A stretch of 64,000 nt of DNA from a bacterium (GCA_018780265.1 JADMJV010000092.1:44541-108540); one strand, 5' to 3'. Positions 7,672 through 16,509 are shown, numbered from the stretch's first letter. Notes: a model not told the origin generated them from the letters alone. Numbers and translations: made by a program.

Positions 7672-8551
7672 GCAGTTCGAACAGTTTGAGCATCTCGTCG
7701 GAAGCCTCGTGGAACTTGCTCAAGCCCACCTCCAGGTAGCTATCGTCGTCTTTGTCCCAGGCCATGCGCATGTGATCTAGGGCCTCCAGGCTGTCCTCCA
7801 GGGCCTCGTGGGTGCGTCCTAGCAATCCTCGGGGATCTCCCTCTTCGACGACCGCCTGGGCATTGGAGTCTTGATGGCGCATGAGCTTTTCTTCCAGCTC
7901 GTCGAGCACGGTATAGAGCTGCTCCCAGGGCAGTTTCCCACCCCGCCAGGCCTGCACCGACTGCGTCAAATGAAGAGCATTTTCGGTCATGGCTCGGCCG
8001 CTGAGGCCACTCGACTGCAGACCCTCGGACTGCACCACCGAAAAAGAACTCTGGCTGTCCAGCACGCCGGGCAGGGCCCTCCCGCACTGGACGCAGCGCT
8101 CTCCGCCGCGCTCTTGAGAAGTTCCGCAAAAGGGACAGTTGACCTGAGCCAATTGCTCCACGCGCGCCATCATTCGCAGGTGGGCCGCCATCAGGGCGTT
8201 GTTGGCCCGTTGGGCCAACTCCATGCCCACCTCCATGTGGCCTTGCTCCGGGTCTTCGATCTCCTGAGCCATGCGCTCCACGGCCGCCAACTGACGTTCA
8301 AATCCATCCACCACGGCAGCGAAGGTCGGGTCTTTAGGGTCGGAGGTCCCTTGAAAAACCTGGGATTCCAACCGATTCAGCTCAAAGTGGACCCGATCCG
8401 AGTAAGCCTGGAGAGTCTGCAACAGATCCTCATCCTGAGCCTCGCCGTCCAAAAGCGCCTCCCAGCAACGGCGCACGGCCGCAAGCGGCGGTGAATCGTA
8501 ATTGCCTTCGGCATCGGGCTCAGGAGCAACAAAAGAGGGCTGGTCAGTCAT
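7661..8551 (-). CDS. Unknown helical protein with central zinc ribbon and internal duplication
   Basis: 296 residues, mainly acidic helices with a CxxC...CxxC ribbon in the middle (CPFCGTSQ and CVQCGR, about residues 139-160). The N-terminal and C-terminal halves look like copies of one helical unit: WEALLDGEAQDEDLL against AWRGGKLPWEQLY, and GHMEVGMELAQRANNALM against SYLEVGLSKFHEASDEML. The same unit seems to recur in the product of 60552-61211. There is no signal peptide. Function is unknown; a scaffold or regulator is only a guess. It is convergent with the acyltransferase-like gene. Confidence 0.75.
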   Translation of the reverse strand: MTDQPSFVAPEPDAEGNYDSPPLAAVRRCWEALLDGEAQDEDLLQTLQAYSDRVHFELNRLESQVFQGTSDPKDPTFAAVVDGFERQLAAVERMAQEIEDPEQGHMEVGMELAQRANNALMAAHLRMMARVEQLAQVNCPFCGTSQERGGERCVQCGRALPGVLDSQSSFSVVQSEGLQSSGLSGRAMTENALHLTQSVQAWRGGKLPWEQLYTVLDELEEKLMRHQDSNAQAVVEEGDPRGLLGRTHEALEDSLEALDHMRMAWDKDDDSYLEVGLSKFHEASDEMLKLFELLKA

Positions 8552-8593
8552 GACCGGGCCCTCTTCCTTGGAGCCCCAAGTTTACCTACTTAC

Positions 8594-9202
8594 TTAGATC
8601 GAATAGCCGAACCAGCTGCCCGTGGAGTATCCGCCGCCGTAGGCGTAGGATTGGCCCCACATATTGCCCTGCTGCTGGTTCCAGTGCCGTTGGCCCGTCC
8701 ACAGATTGCCACCCACGTTGGCGTTGCTGTAGCCCCACAGATTGGCGTTGGTGCTGCCCTGAGAATAGTTGCCCCAGACGTCGTTGGCGTAGCGGTTGTT
8801 GGAGTAGTTGCCAAAGACGTCCTGATAGGTCGAACTGCCCCGATTGACGCCACTCGTGTCCGAGCCCCAATAATTATCCTGACGTTGTATTCCGTTCCAA
8901 GAGCCGTTCATGCCGTCCACGTAAGCCCCTCGGCCGGTGTTAAAGCCTATTTCTCCCGCGTTGTATACACCGCCGTAGCCATTGCCGTAGGACTGGTAGC
9001 CACGTACGCCCAGACTGACATCCATCTTGCCGTCGCCATTGGTGTCGCCCAACTGCAGGTTGATCCTATTTTGCCAGACCTGCCTGAAAAGGATCTCAAA
9101 ATGGGGTTGAGCCTGACAAATATCATATTCATCCAGGCCCGTTTCTAGTGTAGTGGGAGCTATGGAAGACAGTGACTGGATGGCCGATCGGGCGGCCCGC
9201 AT
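8594..9202 (-). CDS. Gly/Asn/Tyr-rich low-complexity protein with a calcium-loop-like motif
   Basis: Up to 202 residues. LGDTNGDGKMDVSLG resembles an EF-hand or dockerin-type Ca2+ loop (DxNxDGxxD). The remaining C-terminal 140 residues are rich in G, N, Y, S, Q and W (GNYSNNRYANDVWGNYSQ). The start is uncertain: the ATG at 9202 overlaps the divergent gene by 50 bases. An in-frame TTG at 9052, preceded by AGGA, would give about 153 residues beginning just before the calcium loop. No signal peptide is evident in the longer form. It could be a surface or aggregation-prone protein; function unknown. Confidence 0.6.
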   Translation of the reverse strand: MRAARSAIQSLSSIAPTTLETGLDEYDICQAQPHFEILFRQVWQNRINLQLGDTNGDGKMDVSLGVRGYQSYGNGYGGVYNAGEIGFNTGRGAYVDGMNGSWNGIQRQDNYWGSDTSGVNRGSSTYQDVFGNYSNNRYANDVWGNYSQGSTNANLWGYSNANVGGNLWTGQRHWNQQQGNMWGQSYAYGGGYSTGSWFGYSI

Positions 9203-10514
9203 CCAAGGCCGGGACCTGGACGCGCTATATTCTGAGAAGACCCACCTGGTTCATGGCCGGTTCGGTGCCGCCCACTGGGACTACAAGCACCACATCGTGC
9301 CTCCAGCCTCGGCCTCGGTAGCCTACCGACTCAATACCAGTCAGCGGGGGGCACGCGGTTTTCAGGAATTCGGTCACGATCATTTGGGGGACGGGGAACA
9401 CATACTCATCTATGACCGGTTGGACGAGCCAACCCGGGCCATGCTGGAGGAGAATCTTGCCTACGCCGAGCGCGGCGAGTGCGCGGTTGCGTTTGCCTCG
9501 GGAATGGCGGCGATCTCGGCCGCATTGTGCACTTCGGCCGCCTCCGGGACCCATATCCTTACCCACGACGTACTCTATGGCTGCACTTTTAGTCTGTTGC
9601 GCAACTGGCTACCACGCTTTGGGATCGAGGCCAGCACGGCCGACTTCCTTCATCCCGAGGAAGCTTTGAAACAGATCCGACCCAATACCACCATCGTCTA
9701 CTTCGAGACACCCGTAAATCCAGACCTGACCTTGATTGACATCAAAGCGGTGACCAGGCGGGTCAAAGCGATCAATGCCGAACGCCCCGAGGAACAACAG
9801 ATTCGGGTGATCGTGGACAATACTTTTGCCACTCCCTACGGACAACGACCACTGACCATGGGAGCGGATGTGGTGGTTTCAAGTCTGACCAAAAACATCG
9901 GAGGATTTGGCACCGACCTGGGCGGAGTGGTGGTGGGTCCGGCCTCTCTGGAGCGGGCCTGGCTTGGATTTCGCAAGGATTTTGGGGGCGTGCTTTCCCC
10001 TCGAAATGCCTGGCCCATTTTGGTCTACGGGTTGCCCACCCTAACGATACGCATTCGCCAGCAGCAGCAGACAGCCACCAAGTTGGCTCGCTTCCTACAC
10101 CGTCATCCGTGCATCACGGCGGTCAGCTATCCCGGATTGGATTCGTTTGCCCAGAAAGAGCTGGCCCACCGCCAGCTGATTGACTACGACGGCCATTTTG
10201 CTCCGGGAACCTTGATCTACTTCACTCTGCGCGAGGACTCTGCCCATCCGGGGGCCAACGGGCAGCGCTTTATCGACTACCTGGCCGAGAATTCCTATGC
10301 CATCACCATGGCCGTGAGTCTGGGACAGGTGCGCACCCTGATTGAGCACCCCTTTTCCATGACCCACAGCGCTCTGGCGGCTGACGCCTCGGCTCGCAGT
10401 CGAATCGATCCGGGTGGCATTCGCCTGTCGGTGGGACTGGAAAAGGGCGATGACTTGATCCATGACCTGTCCGAAGCCCTGGAGCACGTTTTTCAGCCGC
10501 AACAGCGCGCCTGA
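9153..10514 (+). CDS. Cys/Met metabolism PLP-dependent enzyme (trans-sulfuration lyase family)
   Basis: 453 residues, slightly longer than the usual 380-430. It belongs to the cystathionine gamma-synthase / methionine gamma-lyase group of fold-type I PLP enzymes. K247 in SSLTKNIGG is the Schiff-base lysine, and D222 in VDNTFATPYG binds the pyridine nitrogen. The PLP phosphate-binding region reads AFASGMAAISAAL, and IRLSVGLEKGDDLIHDL is the usual C-terminal motif. Synthase, beta-lyase or gamma-lyase activity cannot be separated by eye. The start is GTG 9153 (GGGAG lies just downstream of it) or ATG 9162, for which GGGAGC serves as ribosome site; the second is at least as likely. Confidence 0.88.
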   Translation: MGAMEDSDWMADRAARIQGRDLDALYSEKTHLVHGRFGAAHWDYKHHIVPPASASVAYRLNTSQRGARGFQEFGHDHLGDGEHILIYDRLDEPTRAMLEENLAYAERGECAVAFASGMAAISAALCTSAASGTHILTHDVLYGCTFSLLRNWLPRFGIEASTADFLHPEEALKQIRPNTTIVYFETPVNPDLTLIDIKAVTRRVKAINAERPEEQQIRVIVDNTFATPYGQRPLTMGADVVVSSLTKNIGGFGTDLGGVVVGPASLERAWLGFRKDFGGVLSPRNAWPILVYGLPTLTIRIRQQQQTATKLARFLHRHPCITAVSYPGLDSFAQKELAHRQLIDYDGHFAPGTLIYFTLREDSAHPGANGQRFIDYLAENSYAITMAVSLGQVRTLIEHPFSMTHSALAADASARSRIDPGGIRLSVGLEKGDDLIHDLSEALEHVFQPQQRA

Positions 10515-10606
10515 CCAAATGTCGCGATTGTAACAGCCGATTCACAGGCCGTCCAAATCCATTGCTTAGTCTGAGGCCAAAGATAGACAAGCAGGTTCAG
10601 AGCACC

Positions 10607-11197
10607 ATGAAAATTCAGCAAAACCTTCCGCAACAGGTCCAAAGCTGGCTACAGCAAGTTCGCCAGGCCGATCAAAGCGCCGCCGACCGCGATCTCCGCC
10701 CCGACCGGGTCGATTTGACCGCCCCAGGACTGGCGCTCGGCCAGGACGAGGATCGCGTTACCCGGGCGCGGGCCGGTTTTGATCGTCGGGGAACTCTGGG
10801 CGCCAGCCTGACGGTGGATACTCATCTGGATGCGTTTTGGATCTCCGAAGCCAAAGTGAAGGTGCAGCGGGAGGGCGACTGGGAACAGGTTCAAGTGAGC
10901 CTGCATCATCCTCGCGACCCGCAAATGTTCGACTACCGGGCCAGTTACGCGCGCCACCTGGACAGCGGCGAGATCAGGGACGCTCAGGTTGTACCCGGCC
11001 CTCCCGAAGGGTTGGAACTGGTTCGAGAAATCTTCACCGACAAAACCAGCCAGTTGACCATGGCCGGGGGCGGAGCCGTTGGAGCCCTGGCCGGTAGCCT
11101 GCTGGGTGTCGGTTTGGCGGGACCTTTGGGCGGGGCCGCGGCGGGTGCCGGTCTGGCCTACTTGTTCTGTGTACAAGAGCGGGCTTACGGCATTTAG
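10607..11197 (+). CDS. Unknown protein with C-terminal glycine-zipper segment
   Basis: 196 residues from the ATG at 10607; a longer frame opens at 10562 but the coding character begins with MKIQQNLPQQV. The first 160 residues are soluble and charged. The last 35 are a glycine-zipper hydrophobic hairpin (GGAVGALAGSLLGVGLAG then GGAAAGAGLAYLF) of the kind that inserts into membranes or oligomerises. The family is not recognised. Related zippers occur in the proteins at 37068 and 40181. The stop codon interlocks with that of the convergent protease gene (TTAG at 11194-11197). Confidence 0.6.
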   Translation: MKIQQNLPQQVQSWLQQVRQADQSAADRDLRPDRVDLTAPGLALGQDEDRVTRARAGFDRRGTLGASLTVDTHLDAFWISEAKVKVQREGDWEQVQVSLHHPRDPQMFDYRASYARHLDSGEIRDAQVVPGPPEGLELVREIFTDKTSQLTMAGGGAVGALAGSLLGVGLAGPLGGAAAGAGLAYLFCVQERAYGI

Positions 11198-12072
11198 GCG
11201 CGCCTTCGCGCCTTCGTCTTGGTGGTTTTCTTGGTGGCTGCCTGGGTCAGGTGTTCGGCGATGGTCTCCTCGATGCAGTCGACGGGATAGACCTGCGTCA
11301 AGCCGGAATTTTCCTCGAATAAGATGCGGGCATGGCCGGTTTGATTGCTGGTCGCGACATCCTGGTAAGCCAGGTAAGAGTAGGCAATCCCGATCAGGGC
11401 CGGACGCACCGCCGGCCCGTCCGACGGGATCATGACTTCGGGGGCCAACACCACCGGGCCGCCACTGTTGCCGGGAAAGACTTCGGCATCGACGAGATAG
11501 CTGTCGGCATGACCACTGTAGAGTTCTTGCACCTGGGCGATGCAGCCGCGCCGAACCACCGGGGCATTGCGAAATGAGCCGACTGCCCCCAGTGGGAAGC
11601 CCAAGATAAAGACGTCATCGCCTTCGCAAACCAGTTCTCGCATGCGCTCCACCATGTAGGCCGTATGTTGACTGCTGAACATTAATTCGCTGAGTCGCTC
11701 ACTTACGCGCATCTCGGGAAAGTCGAAGGGGATGACGGCTATATCAATCTCCGGGTCGGGGTGGCCGCACCAGAGGGGACGGCCGGCCCGGTCGAGCAGC
11801 GGGCAACCATAGTGCTTGGCACGGCTATGTTCGACGGCCGGGTTGAAGCGCATATAGAGCAAGGGGACGTCCTCGACGACGTGGCGGTTGGTGACCAGGT
11901 AAACATAGCCTTGCTGGGTCTGTCCGGGTGGGATGTGTCCGTAGAGAAAACCCGTAGCCGTCCACACGATGGGCGGGTCCTTGGGGGAGTGCTTCGAAGG
12001 AGGCGGCGCGCTGGGGTCGGGGGTACCCAAAGCCAGAATGCATTTTAAGAAGAGCGAGGGAAGTCGGCTCAC
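11194..12072 (-). CDS. Trypsin-like serine protease (S1/HtrA-type fold)
   Basis: 292 residues. The catalytic triad is visible: H64 in VTNRHVVED, D110 in EIDIAVIPF and S203 in FPGNSGGPVVL. The N-terminus (MSRLPSLFLKCILALGTPDP) is a short hydrophobic leader that could export or anchor the protein. No PDZ domain follows; the C-terminus is a basic tail rich in K, T, R and A. This suggests a stand-alone protease rather than a DegP. The start overlaps the stop of the SGNH hydrolase gene by ATGA (12069-12072), so the two are translationally coupled. Confidence 0.85.
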   Translation of the reverse strand: MSRLPSLFLKCILALGTPDPSAPPPSKHSPKDPPIVWTATGFLYGHIPPGQTQQGYVYLVTNRHVVEDVPLLYMRFNPAVEHSRAKHYGCPLLDRAGRPLWCGHPDPEIDIAVIPFDFPEMRVSERLSELMFSSQHTAYMVERMRELVCEGDDVFILGFPLGAVGSFRNAPVVRRGCIAQVQELYSGHADSYLVDAEVFPGNSGGPVVLAPEVMIPSDGPAVRPALIGIAYSYLAYQDVATSNQTGHARILFEENSGLTQVYPVDCIEETIAEHLTQAATKKTTKTKARRRA

Positions 12073-12818
12073 TCGGCGATAACCCGCAAGGACAGGCGCC
12101 GATCAGAGATTTTCAAGATTTTGCACACTTCCGGCAGCAACTTTTCCGCCCAAATTCGACAGCCCAGAGTTCCGGGGTGGAACCCATCGGGACTGAAAGT
12201 ATCCAGGGTATGGCGCGTTTGTAAATCGAAGCGGTGCCAGGGAGCCGGCAAATGCGCGGTCTCGGCCCGCAATTGGTCGACTCGCCAGGCCAGGAAGCTG
12301 CGTAACGGGTATGGGAAACAGGGAAAATCATTGAGGTTTGGCAGTCCTATCCAAAGCCACGGCACCCCTTTTTCGAGTTCCGCCAGGCGACTTAAATTGT
12401 CGACGTAAGCCGAGGGTGAGCGCAAGCGCAGGGCGTCATTGACTCCGGCTGAAACCAGCCAGAGGTCCACTTCAGGTAGTGTTTTCGGCAGGGAGCTGAG
12501 CAGGTTCTGAGTGCAGGAGCCGTTGTGAGCCAGGTTGGTCCAGCTCACCGTGCGTCCGCTTTTTTGGGCCAGCATTCGGGTCAGGTGACCCACCAGCGTC
12601 CCGGCTTCGTCCTGGTGGCCAATACCGGCCATAATGCTGTCACCGATAAACCCGAGTCGAATGGCCGGGGCGGCCCCCGGAATTTGTCCCTCGGCCTGGA
12701 AGCAGTCCGGCAACTGAGGTACGCGCTGCCTCACCTGACGGCTCTGCAGATAGAGCCAGGGCCCGGCAGTGGTCAGGGTGAGGGCCAGTTGAGCCGTGTC
12801 CAGCAGGTTTCGATTCAT
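12069..12818 (-). CDS. SGNH/GDSL-family hydrolase, membrane-anchored or secreted
   Basis: 249 residues. The four SGNH blocks are present: block I LGFIGDSIMAG (S61), block II AHNGSC, block III SAGVNDAL (N127) and block V DGFHPG (D211, H214). An N-terminal hydrophobic stretch (LALTLTTAGPWLYL) probably anchors it. Such enzymes are esterases or carbohydrate deacetylases; the substrate is unknown. It sits between a GH144-type glucanase and a trypsin-like protease, joined to both by 4-base ATGA overlaps. A role in processing extracellular polysaccharide or its acyl groups is possible. Confidence 0.85.
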   Translation of the reverse strand: MNRNLLDTAQLALTLTTAGPWLYLQSRQVRQRVPQLPDCFQAEGQIPGAAPAIRLGFIGDSIMAGIGHQDEAGTLVGHLTRMLAQKSGRTVSWTNLAHNGSCTQNLLSSLPKTLPEVDLWLVSAGVNDALRLRSPSAYVDNLSRLAELEKGVPWLWIGLPNLNDFPCFPYPLRSFLAWRVDQLRAETAHLPAPWHRFDLQTRHTLDTFSPDGFHPGTLGCRIWAEKLLPEVCKILKISDRRLSLRVIAE

Positions 12819-14122
12819 GAGTGTTGGAATCCCAGTTTCTTTAGCCCGACCTGGACTTCCGGGCAGCTCATGAAAAGTTTCCAGAGCAGACCGGTGCGGT
12901 GATTCTCCATCATCACCACAATCGGTCCCTGGTCGATGGCCAGGTAGTGGGGGGGCATCCAGTTGTCGGTTTCGCTAAAAGCATCGTAGGGGCCGTAAGG
13001 ACCGTAGAGCATGCTGCCAAAGCGCTCTTGCCAGTGGTGCATGGCGGCACTGGCTTCCCTGGGCAGGTAGGGAAAAGACGAGAGGGCGGCCGTGGGCGAG
13101 ATCACACCCACATCGTTTTTCAAATCAGGTGCGTGTCCGCCGTAGCCTTTGGGCGAGTAGCTGGACGTAAGTCCCCAACTGCCGGGCCCGTAGCCTTTGT
13201 AGTGCTTCGGATTGTCGAGGCACCACTGGTAGTTGACCCGGGCCTGATTGCGGGTCTCCTGCTCGTAGTCGGCATATTGATCCTTTAGGCCGTGAGGATC
13301 CAGGCCCAGATACGAGTAGTGAGCCCAGAACAGCGGACCGCCGTTGTCGGCATCGCCCTGGTAGTAGAGTTGCAGGGGGATGCCCAGGGCCTGATGAGGG
13401 TGGCGCAGTGTACCGTTCTGAGCCCATCCTTGGTGATAGACTTCGGGGCCTACCGGGTGGGTGGGGGAGGAAGCGGCGAGTAAGTACATGATCAGGCACT
13501 CGTTGTAGCCATGCACGGGGAAATTCATTTGCCAGGCATAATTGGGGCTCCAGTGCCAGTAGAGCACGTTTTTTCCGTTGCGATACCAGTCAAAATCGAT
13601 GTCTCGCCAGAGCCTGTCCATCCTTTCGGCCAGCTTTCTCTGGCGCGCACTGCCATCCTTGAAATATTGGCGCACGCACAGCAGTCCCTGGGCCAGAAAA
13701 GAACTTTCCACCAGATCGCCCCCGTCGTCCTTGGTGCCGAAGGGCTTCACTTTACCGGTCGGGCCGTCCAGCCAGTGGGGCCAGGCACCGTGGAAGCGGT
13801 CACAGGTTTCTAAAAAGGTCGCAATGGTTTCATATCGTTGCAAGGCCTGGTCGCGGGTGATATAGCCGCGTTCGATACCCACCAGGATGGCCATCAGGCC
13901 AAATCCGCTGCCACCGGTGGTGACCACATCGCGGTCGTTGGAAGGATAGAGGTTGTCGCAATGGATGCGTTCGCGTGCCAGTCCGCTGTTGGGTTCGGCA
14001 CCGTCCCAAAAGTATTGGAACGTACTCTCCTGTACCTGGCCAAAGAGAGGATCCTCCTCTTGGGCGGGGGCGCCCACGCTCAGTAGAGCGGCGGTGCAAA
14101 AGGCGACGGCAAGATTCTTCAT
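12815..14122 (-). CDS. Glycoamylase-like / GH144 beta-1,2-glucanase-family protein, secreted
   Basis: 435 residues with a clear signal peptide (MKNLAVAFCTAALLSVGAPA). Family motifs of the glycoamylase-like (GH144) alpha/alpha-barrel proteins are seen: TFQYFWDGAEPNSGLARER, TTGGSGFGLMA, WRDIDFDWYR, YNECLIMYLLA, YKGYGPGSWGLTSSYSP, ISPTAALSSFPYLP and IDQGPIVVMMENHRTG. Characterised GH144 members cut beta-1,2-glucan in the periplasm, but related proteins of other specificity exist, so the substrate is inferred. It is first gene of a three-gene overlapping operon with the SGNH hydrolase and trypsin-like protease. Confidence 0.85.
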   Translation of the reverse strand: MKNLAVAFCTAALLSVGAPAQEEDPLFGQVQESTFQYFWDGAEPNSGLARERIHCDNLYPSNDRDVVTTGGSGFGLMAILVGIERGYITRDQALQRYETIATFLETCDRFHGAWPHWLDGPTGKVKPFGTKDDGGDLVESSFLAQGLLCVRQYFKDGSARQRKLAERMDRLWRDIDFDWYRNGKNVLYWHWSPNYAWQMNFPVHGYNECLIMYLLAASSPTHPVGPEVYHQGWAQNGTLRHPHQALGIPLQLYYQGDADNGGPLFWAHYSYLGLDPHGLKDQYADYEQETRNQARVNYQWCLDNPKHYKGYGPGSWGLTSSYSPKGYGGHAPDLKNDVGVISPTAALSSFPYLPREASAAMHHWQERFGSMLYGPYGPYDAFSETDNWMPPHYLAIDQGPIVVMMENHRTGLLWKLFMSCPEVQVGLKKLGFQHS

Positions 14123-14217
14123 GCTGGCTAGGATGCTCGGCCCACCCAGAATCTCCTACCGCCTACCCTCCGTTGCCCGCCGCGCCAAAGCCTGAACTCT
14201 AGTTCCACAAAACAAGT

Positions 14218-14240
14218 GAGGAGGCTTTGCGGGCCTCCTC
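14218..14240 (-). terminator. Hairpin downstream of the DUF2950 gene, probable terminator
   Basis: GAGGAGGC (14218-14225) and GCCTCCTC (14233-14240) form a perfect 8-base stem with a 7-base loop. Read on the minus strand it lies 27 bases after the DUF2950 stop and is followed by ACTTGTTTTG, a moderate T-rich tract. It separates the DUF3300/DUF2950 operon from the GH144 operon downstream. Confidence 0.55.
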
Positions 14241-14266
14241 CTTTGAATCTCCCTGAGCTCGGATTC

Positions 14267-15160
14267 TTAGAGCCGTTTCCAGCCGGGTCCGGGGTCAAAG
14301 GTCTTCATCGACATGCCCACATCGGCCGTCTTGTCCTTCAAGTCTCGCTGATAGATCACGCCTCCGGGACCAACCACAAAGGTCATAATGCCCGAGTGGC
14401 CATAGCTGGCTGGATAGGCGACCATGGCAAAACCGGCCACCATGTTGCCGTTGATGATGTAGGAATAGGCCCCGCCGGGGGCCGATGGGCCTTGACCGGT
14501 GAGGATGCGATAGTGATAGCCGTGGAAGGGTTTGCCGGCAGCAGCGCCTTTATTGGCCGCCTCAGCCATAAACGGCCCCAAAGGGCTGGGCGATTCTCCG
14601 GCTCCGGCCTCCCAGTAGAGTCCGTCATGCTTGCCGCTCTGGCTGGCGAAAAGCTGAGCATAACGTGCGATGCCAGAACTGTCTGGATCGATGGTGGCGT
14701 ACTCTCGCTGGGCATGAGTGTAGGCTTCACAGGCGCGAATGACACTCAGTTCATTCTTTCCAATGCGGCGAGCCCGAACTTCCTCCAGACCCAGCACTCC
14801 GTCGAAATACCAGACCTGCTTTTTCTTGACCAGGGGCAGCGGCACCGGGAAATTCTCGACACCGATGACCATCGTGTTCAGCGAATCGTTCACCTTTACC
14901 AGATGCATCTTCTCCTTGCACTTCTTCACAAAAGCCTCATGATTGGCGGCGTCTTCGGCCGGGTCGCCGGTGGTGATCATGGCCTTGGCGTTCTTGCCCA
15001 CCAGTTTCTCCAAGGCGGCCAGGTCGTTGGCACCAGTTGCCTCCACCAGCGCGTTGGCCGCTTCGTCAGGGGTGGCAAAGGTGCGTTGCGCTGGCTCTTG
15101 GGCCAAGGCTGGCACTACCAATCCGACCAGCAAAAGTGCAGATATCAAAAACTTGTTCAT
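14267..15160 (-). CDS. DUF2950 family secreted protein
   Basis: 297 residues from the ATG at 15160, which follows GGGGAGG and forms an ATGA overlap with the preceding gene; the frame extends upstream but that part is a shadow of DUF3300. A signal peptide (MNKFLISALLLVGLVVPALA) is followed by FATPDEAANALVEAT, AYTHAQREYA, KPFHGYHYRILTGQG and FAMVAYPASYGHSGIMTF, all characteristic of DUF2950. Function is unknown, but DUF2950 genes commonly sit beside DUF3300 genes as here. A probable terminator lies just downstream. Confidence 0.88.
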   Translation of the reverse strand: MNKFLISALLLVGLVVPALAQEPAQRTFATPDEAANALVEATGANDLAALEKLVGKNAKAMITTGDPAEDAANHEAFVKKCKEKMHLVKVNDSLNTMVIGVENFPVPLPLVKKKQVWYFDGVLGLEEVRARRIGKNELSVIRACEAYTHAQREYATIDPDSSGIARYAQLFASQSGKHDGLYWEAGAGESPSPLGPFMAEAANKGAAAGKPFHGYHYRILTGQGPSAPGGAYSYIINGNMVAGFAMVAYPASYGHSGIMTFVVGPGGVIYQRDLKDKTADVGMSMKTFDPGPGWKRL

Positions 15161-16113
15161 CGGCGGAAACCTCCCCCTCTGCCCATACTGGCATAGCCTC
15201 GGCTGGAATAGTGGCTGGCGTAGCCGCCGCCCGCGGTGGTGGCGAAGGTGGAACCGCTGCGATAACCACCGCCCGCGGCGCCGTAGCCACGGTAGCCGGC
15301 CGCAGTGGTTCCGGTGTGATACACTGAGGTGTTGCCGGCGGGCCCGCGATACACGCCGGTGGAGCCGGTGTGTACTGCTCCTCCCGCACCGTAATTGTAG
15401 TTGTGACCCCAGGCGGCGGCACCGGAATAGCGGTAGCCAGCAGCCCCGTATGGGACCGCACGCACTGCGGTCCCGCAATACATACTGTGGGTGGCCCAGT
15501 TGAAGGCTCCATAGTTGTTGTTGTAGGCGGCTCCTAAGGCCACACCCGCGCCAAACGTGAGCAATCCGGCTCCGTAGGGATAACTGCTGCCATACAAGTA
15601 GGTAGGGTCGTAGGTTGGCACGTAAACCGTGTCAGGATCGGCAGGTTGAATTTGGATGGTAGAGTTATCCGTGACGATCTTCTGCTGAGGGGTGTCCTGC
15701 AACGCTCCCATCTGCTGAGCTTGAGCCCGCAAGCTTTGGACACAGTCCATCACGCTGGCTTTGTCCTGCAGAAAGTCTTGACCGAGTGTGCGGGTGTCCT
15801 CCATGTCGTCGGTCATTTTTTGTAGCACATCTGGAAAAGTACATAACGCCTGTACGCTGGGATCCCACTGCTGGGATTTCAGGGCCCTGGCCAAAGCGTC
15901 CCCCTGCAAGCCAGGATTGGCTTTGCACCAGACGGCCGCAGCCATGACCTGATCGGGATAGGTGGATGCGGCCAGCACCTGGGCCAGCAGAGTATCCGGA
16001 TAGAGGGCATAGGGCGCACACAGGGGAGTGAGCGGGTCCGACTGGGCCCACACGGGAGAGATGAAACACAGGGTGGCCAGGCATGCGCCGGTCGCCCATC
16101 TTTTTACTTGCAT
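15157..16113 (-). CDS. DUF3300 family secreted protein
   Basis: 318 residues. The signal peptide is MQVKRWATGACLATLCFISPVWA. The conserved domain (YALYPDTLLAQVLAASTYPD, then QQKIVTDNSTIQIQPADPDTVYVPTYDP) is diagnostic of DUF3300. The C-terminal third is Gly/Tyr/Ala/Ser-rich (GYRGYGAAGGGYRSG) and ends GRGGGFRR, a low-complexity tail common in this family. It is likely periplasmic or envelope-associated. It is the first gene of a two-gene operon with DUF2950. Function is not known. Confidence 0.88.
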   Translation of the reverse strand: MQVKRWATGACLATLCFISPVWAQSDPLTPLCAPYALYPDTLLAQVLAASTYPDQVMAAAVWCKANPGLQGDALARALKSQQWDPSVQALCTFPDVLQKMTDDMEDTRTLGQDFLQDKASVMDCVQSLRAQAQQMGALQDTPQQKIVTDNSTIQIQPADPDTVYVPTYDPTYLYGSSYPYGAGLLTFGAGVALGAAYNNNYGAFNWATHSMYCGTAVRAVPYGAAGYRYSGAAAWGHNYNYGAGGAVHTGSTGVYRGPAGNTSVYHTGTTAAGYRGYGAAGGGYRSGSTFATTAGGGYASHYSSRGYASMGRGGGFRR

Positions 16114-16299
16114 AGAGTAGCTCCTCTCGATGTCGCACCAGCCTTTCCACGGTTCCAGTAGGGGACCTTCCAGAGACGAGGGGGATCCAGGCCCTGATGA
16201 TTTGACAAGAAGCGTCGCCTTACTCGGTCGCCCCTTGACGGCTCACCATGTCGGAGTGACATAGAATGCAAGATCTTTTCTGGAACGGTGAGGACCAAC

Positions 16300-16458
16300 A
16301 TGACGCACATTCCGTCCCTGTCTACCCTTCGGGTCAGCTATCTCCGCCTACAACCTTCATCGTACGACGCAGTGGAACAACTGCGATCAGCGCTCGAATC
16401 GTCTTTGGTGCAGCAGTCTTCGCTGCAGAAAAATTGGAGAAAACTGCTGGCAGGGTAG
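16300..16458 (+). CDS. Small ORF of unknown function (52 residues)
   Basis: ATG at 16300 preceded by GGTGAGGACC (spacing about six). It encodes a basic peptide starting MTHIPSLSTLRVSYLRLQP, with a predicted amphipathic C-terminal helix (VEQLRSALESSLVQQSSLQK), and stops at TAG 16456. It lies alone between two outward-facing minus-strand genes, in 400 bases that otherwise hold no gene. The evidence is the start context and helix-like composition only, so it may be chance. Confidence 0.35.
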   Translation: MTHIPSLSTLRVSYLRLQPSSYDAVEQLRSALESSLVQQSSLQKNWRKLLAG

Positions 16459-16509
16459 AGGCAAATTCAACAGGTCCCGCGGCCAGCCCAGGCCGCGCCG
16501 CACGCCTTG

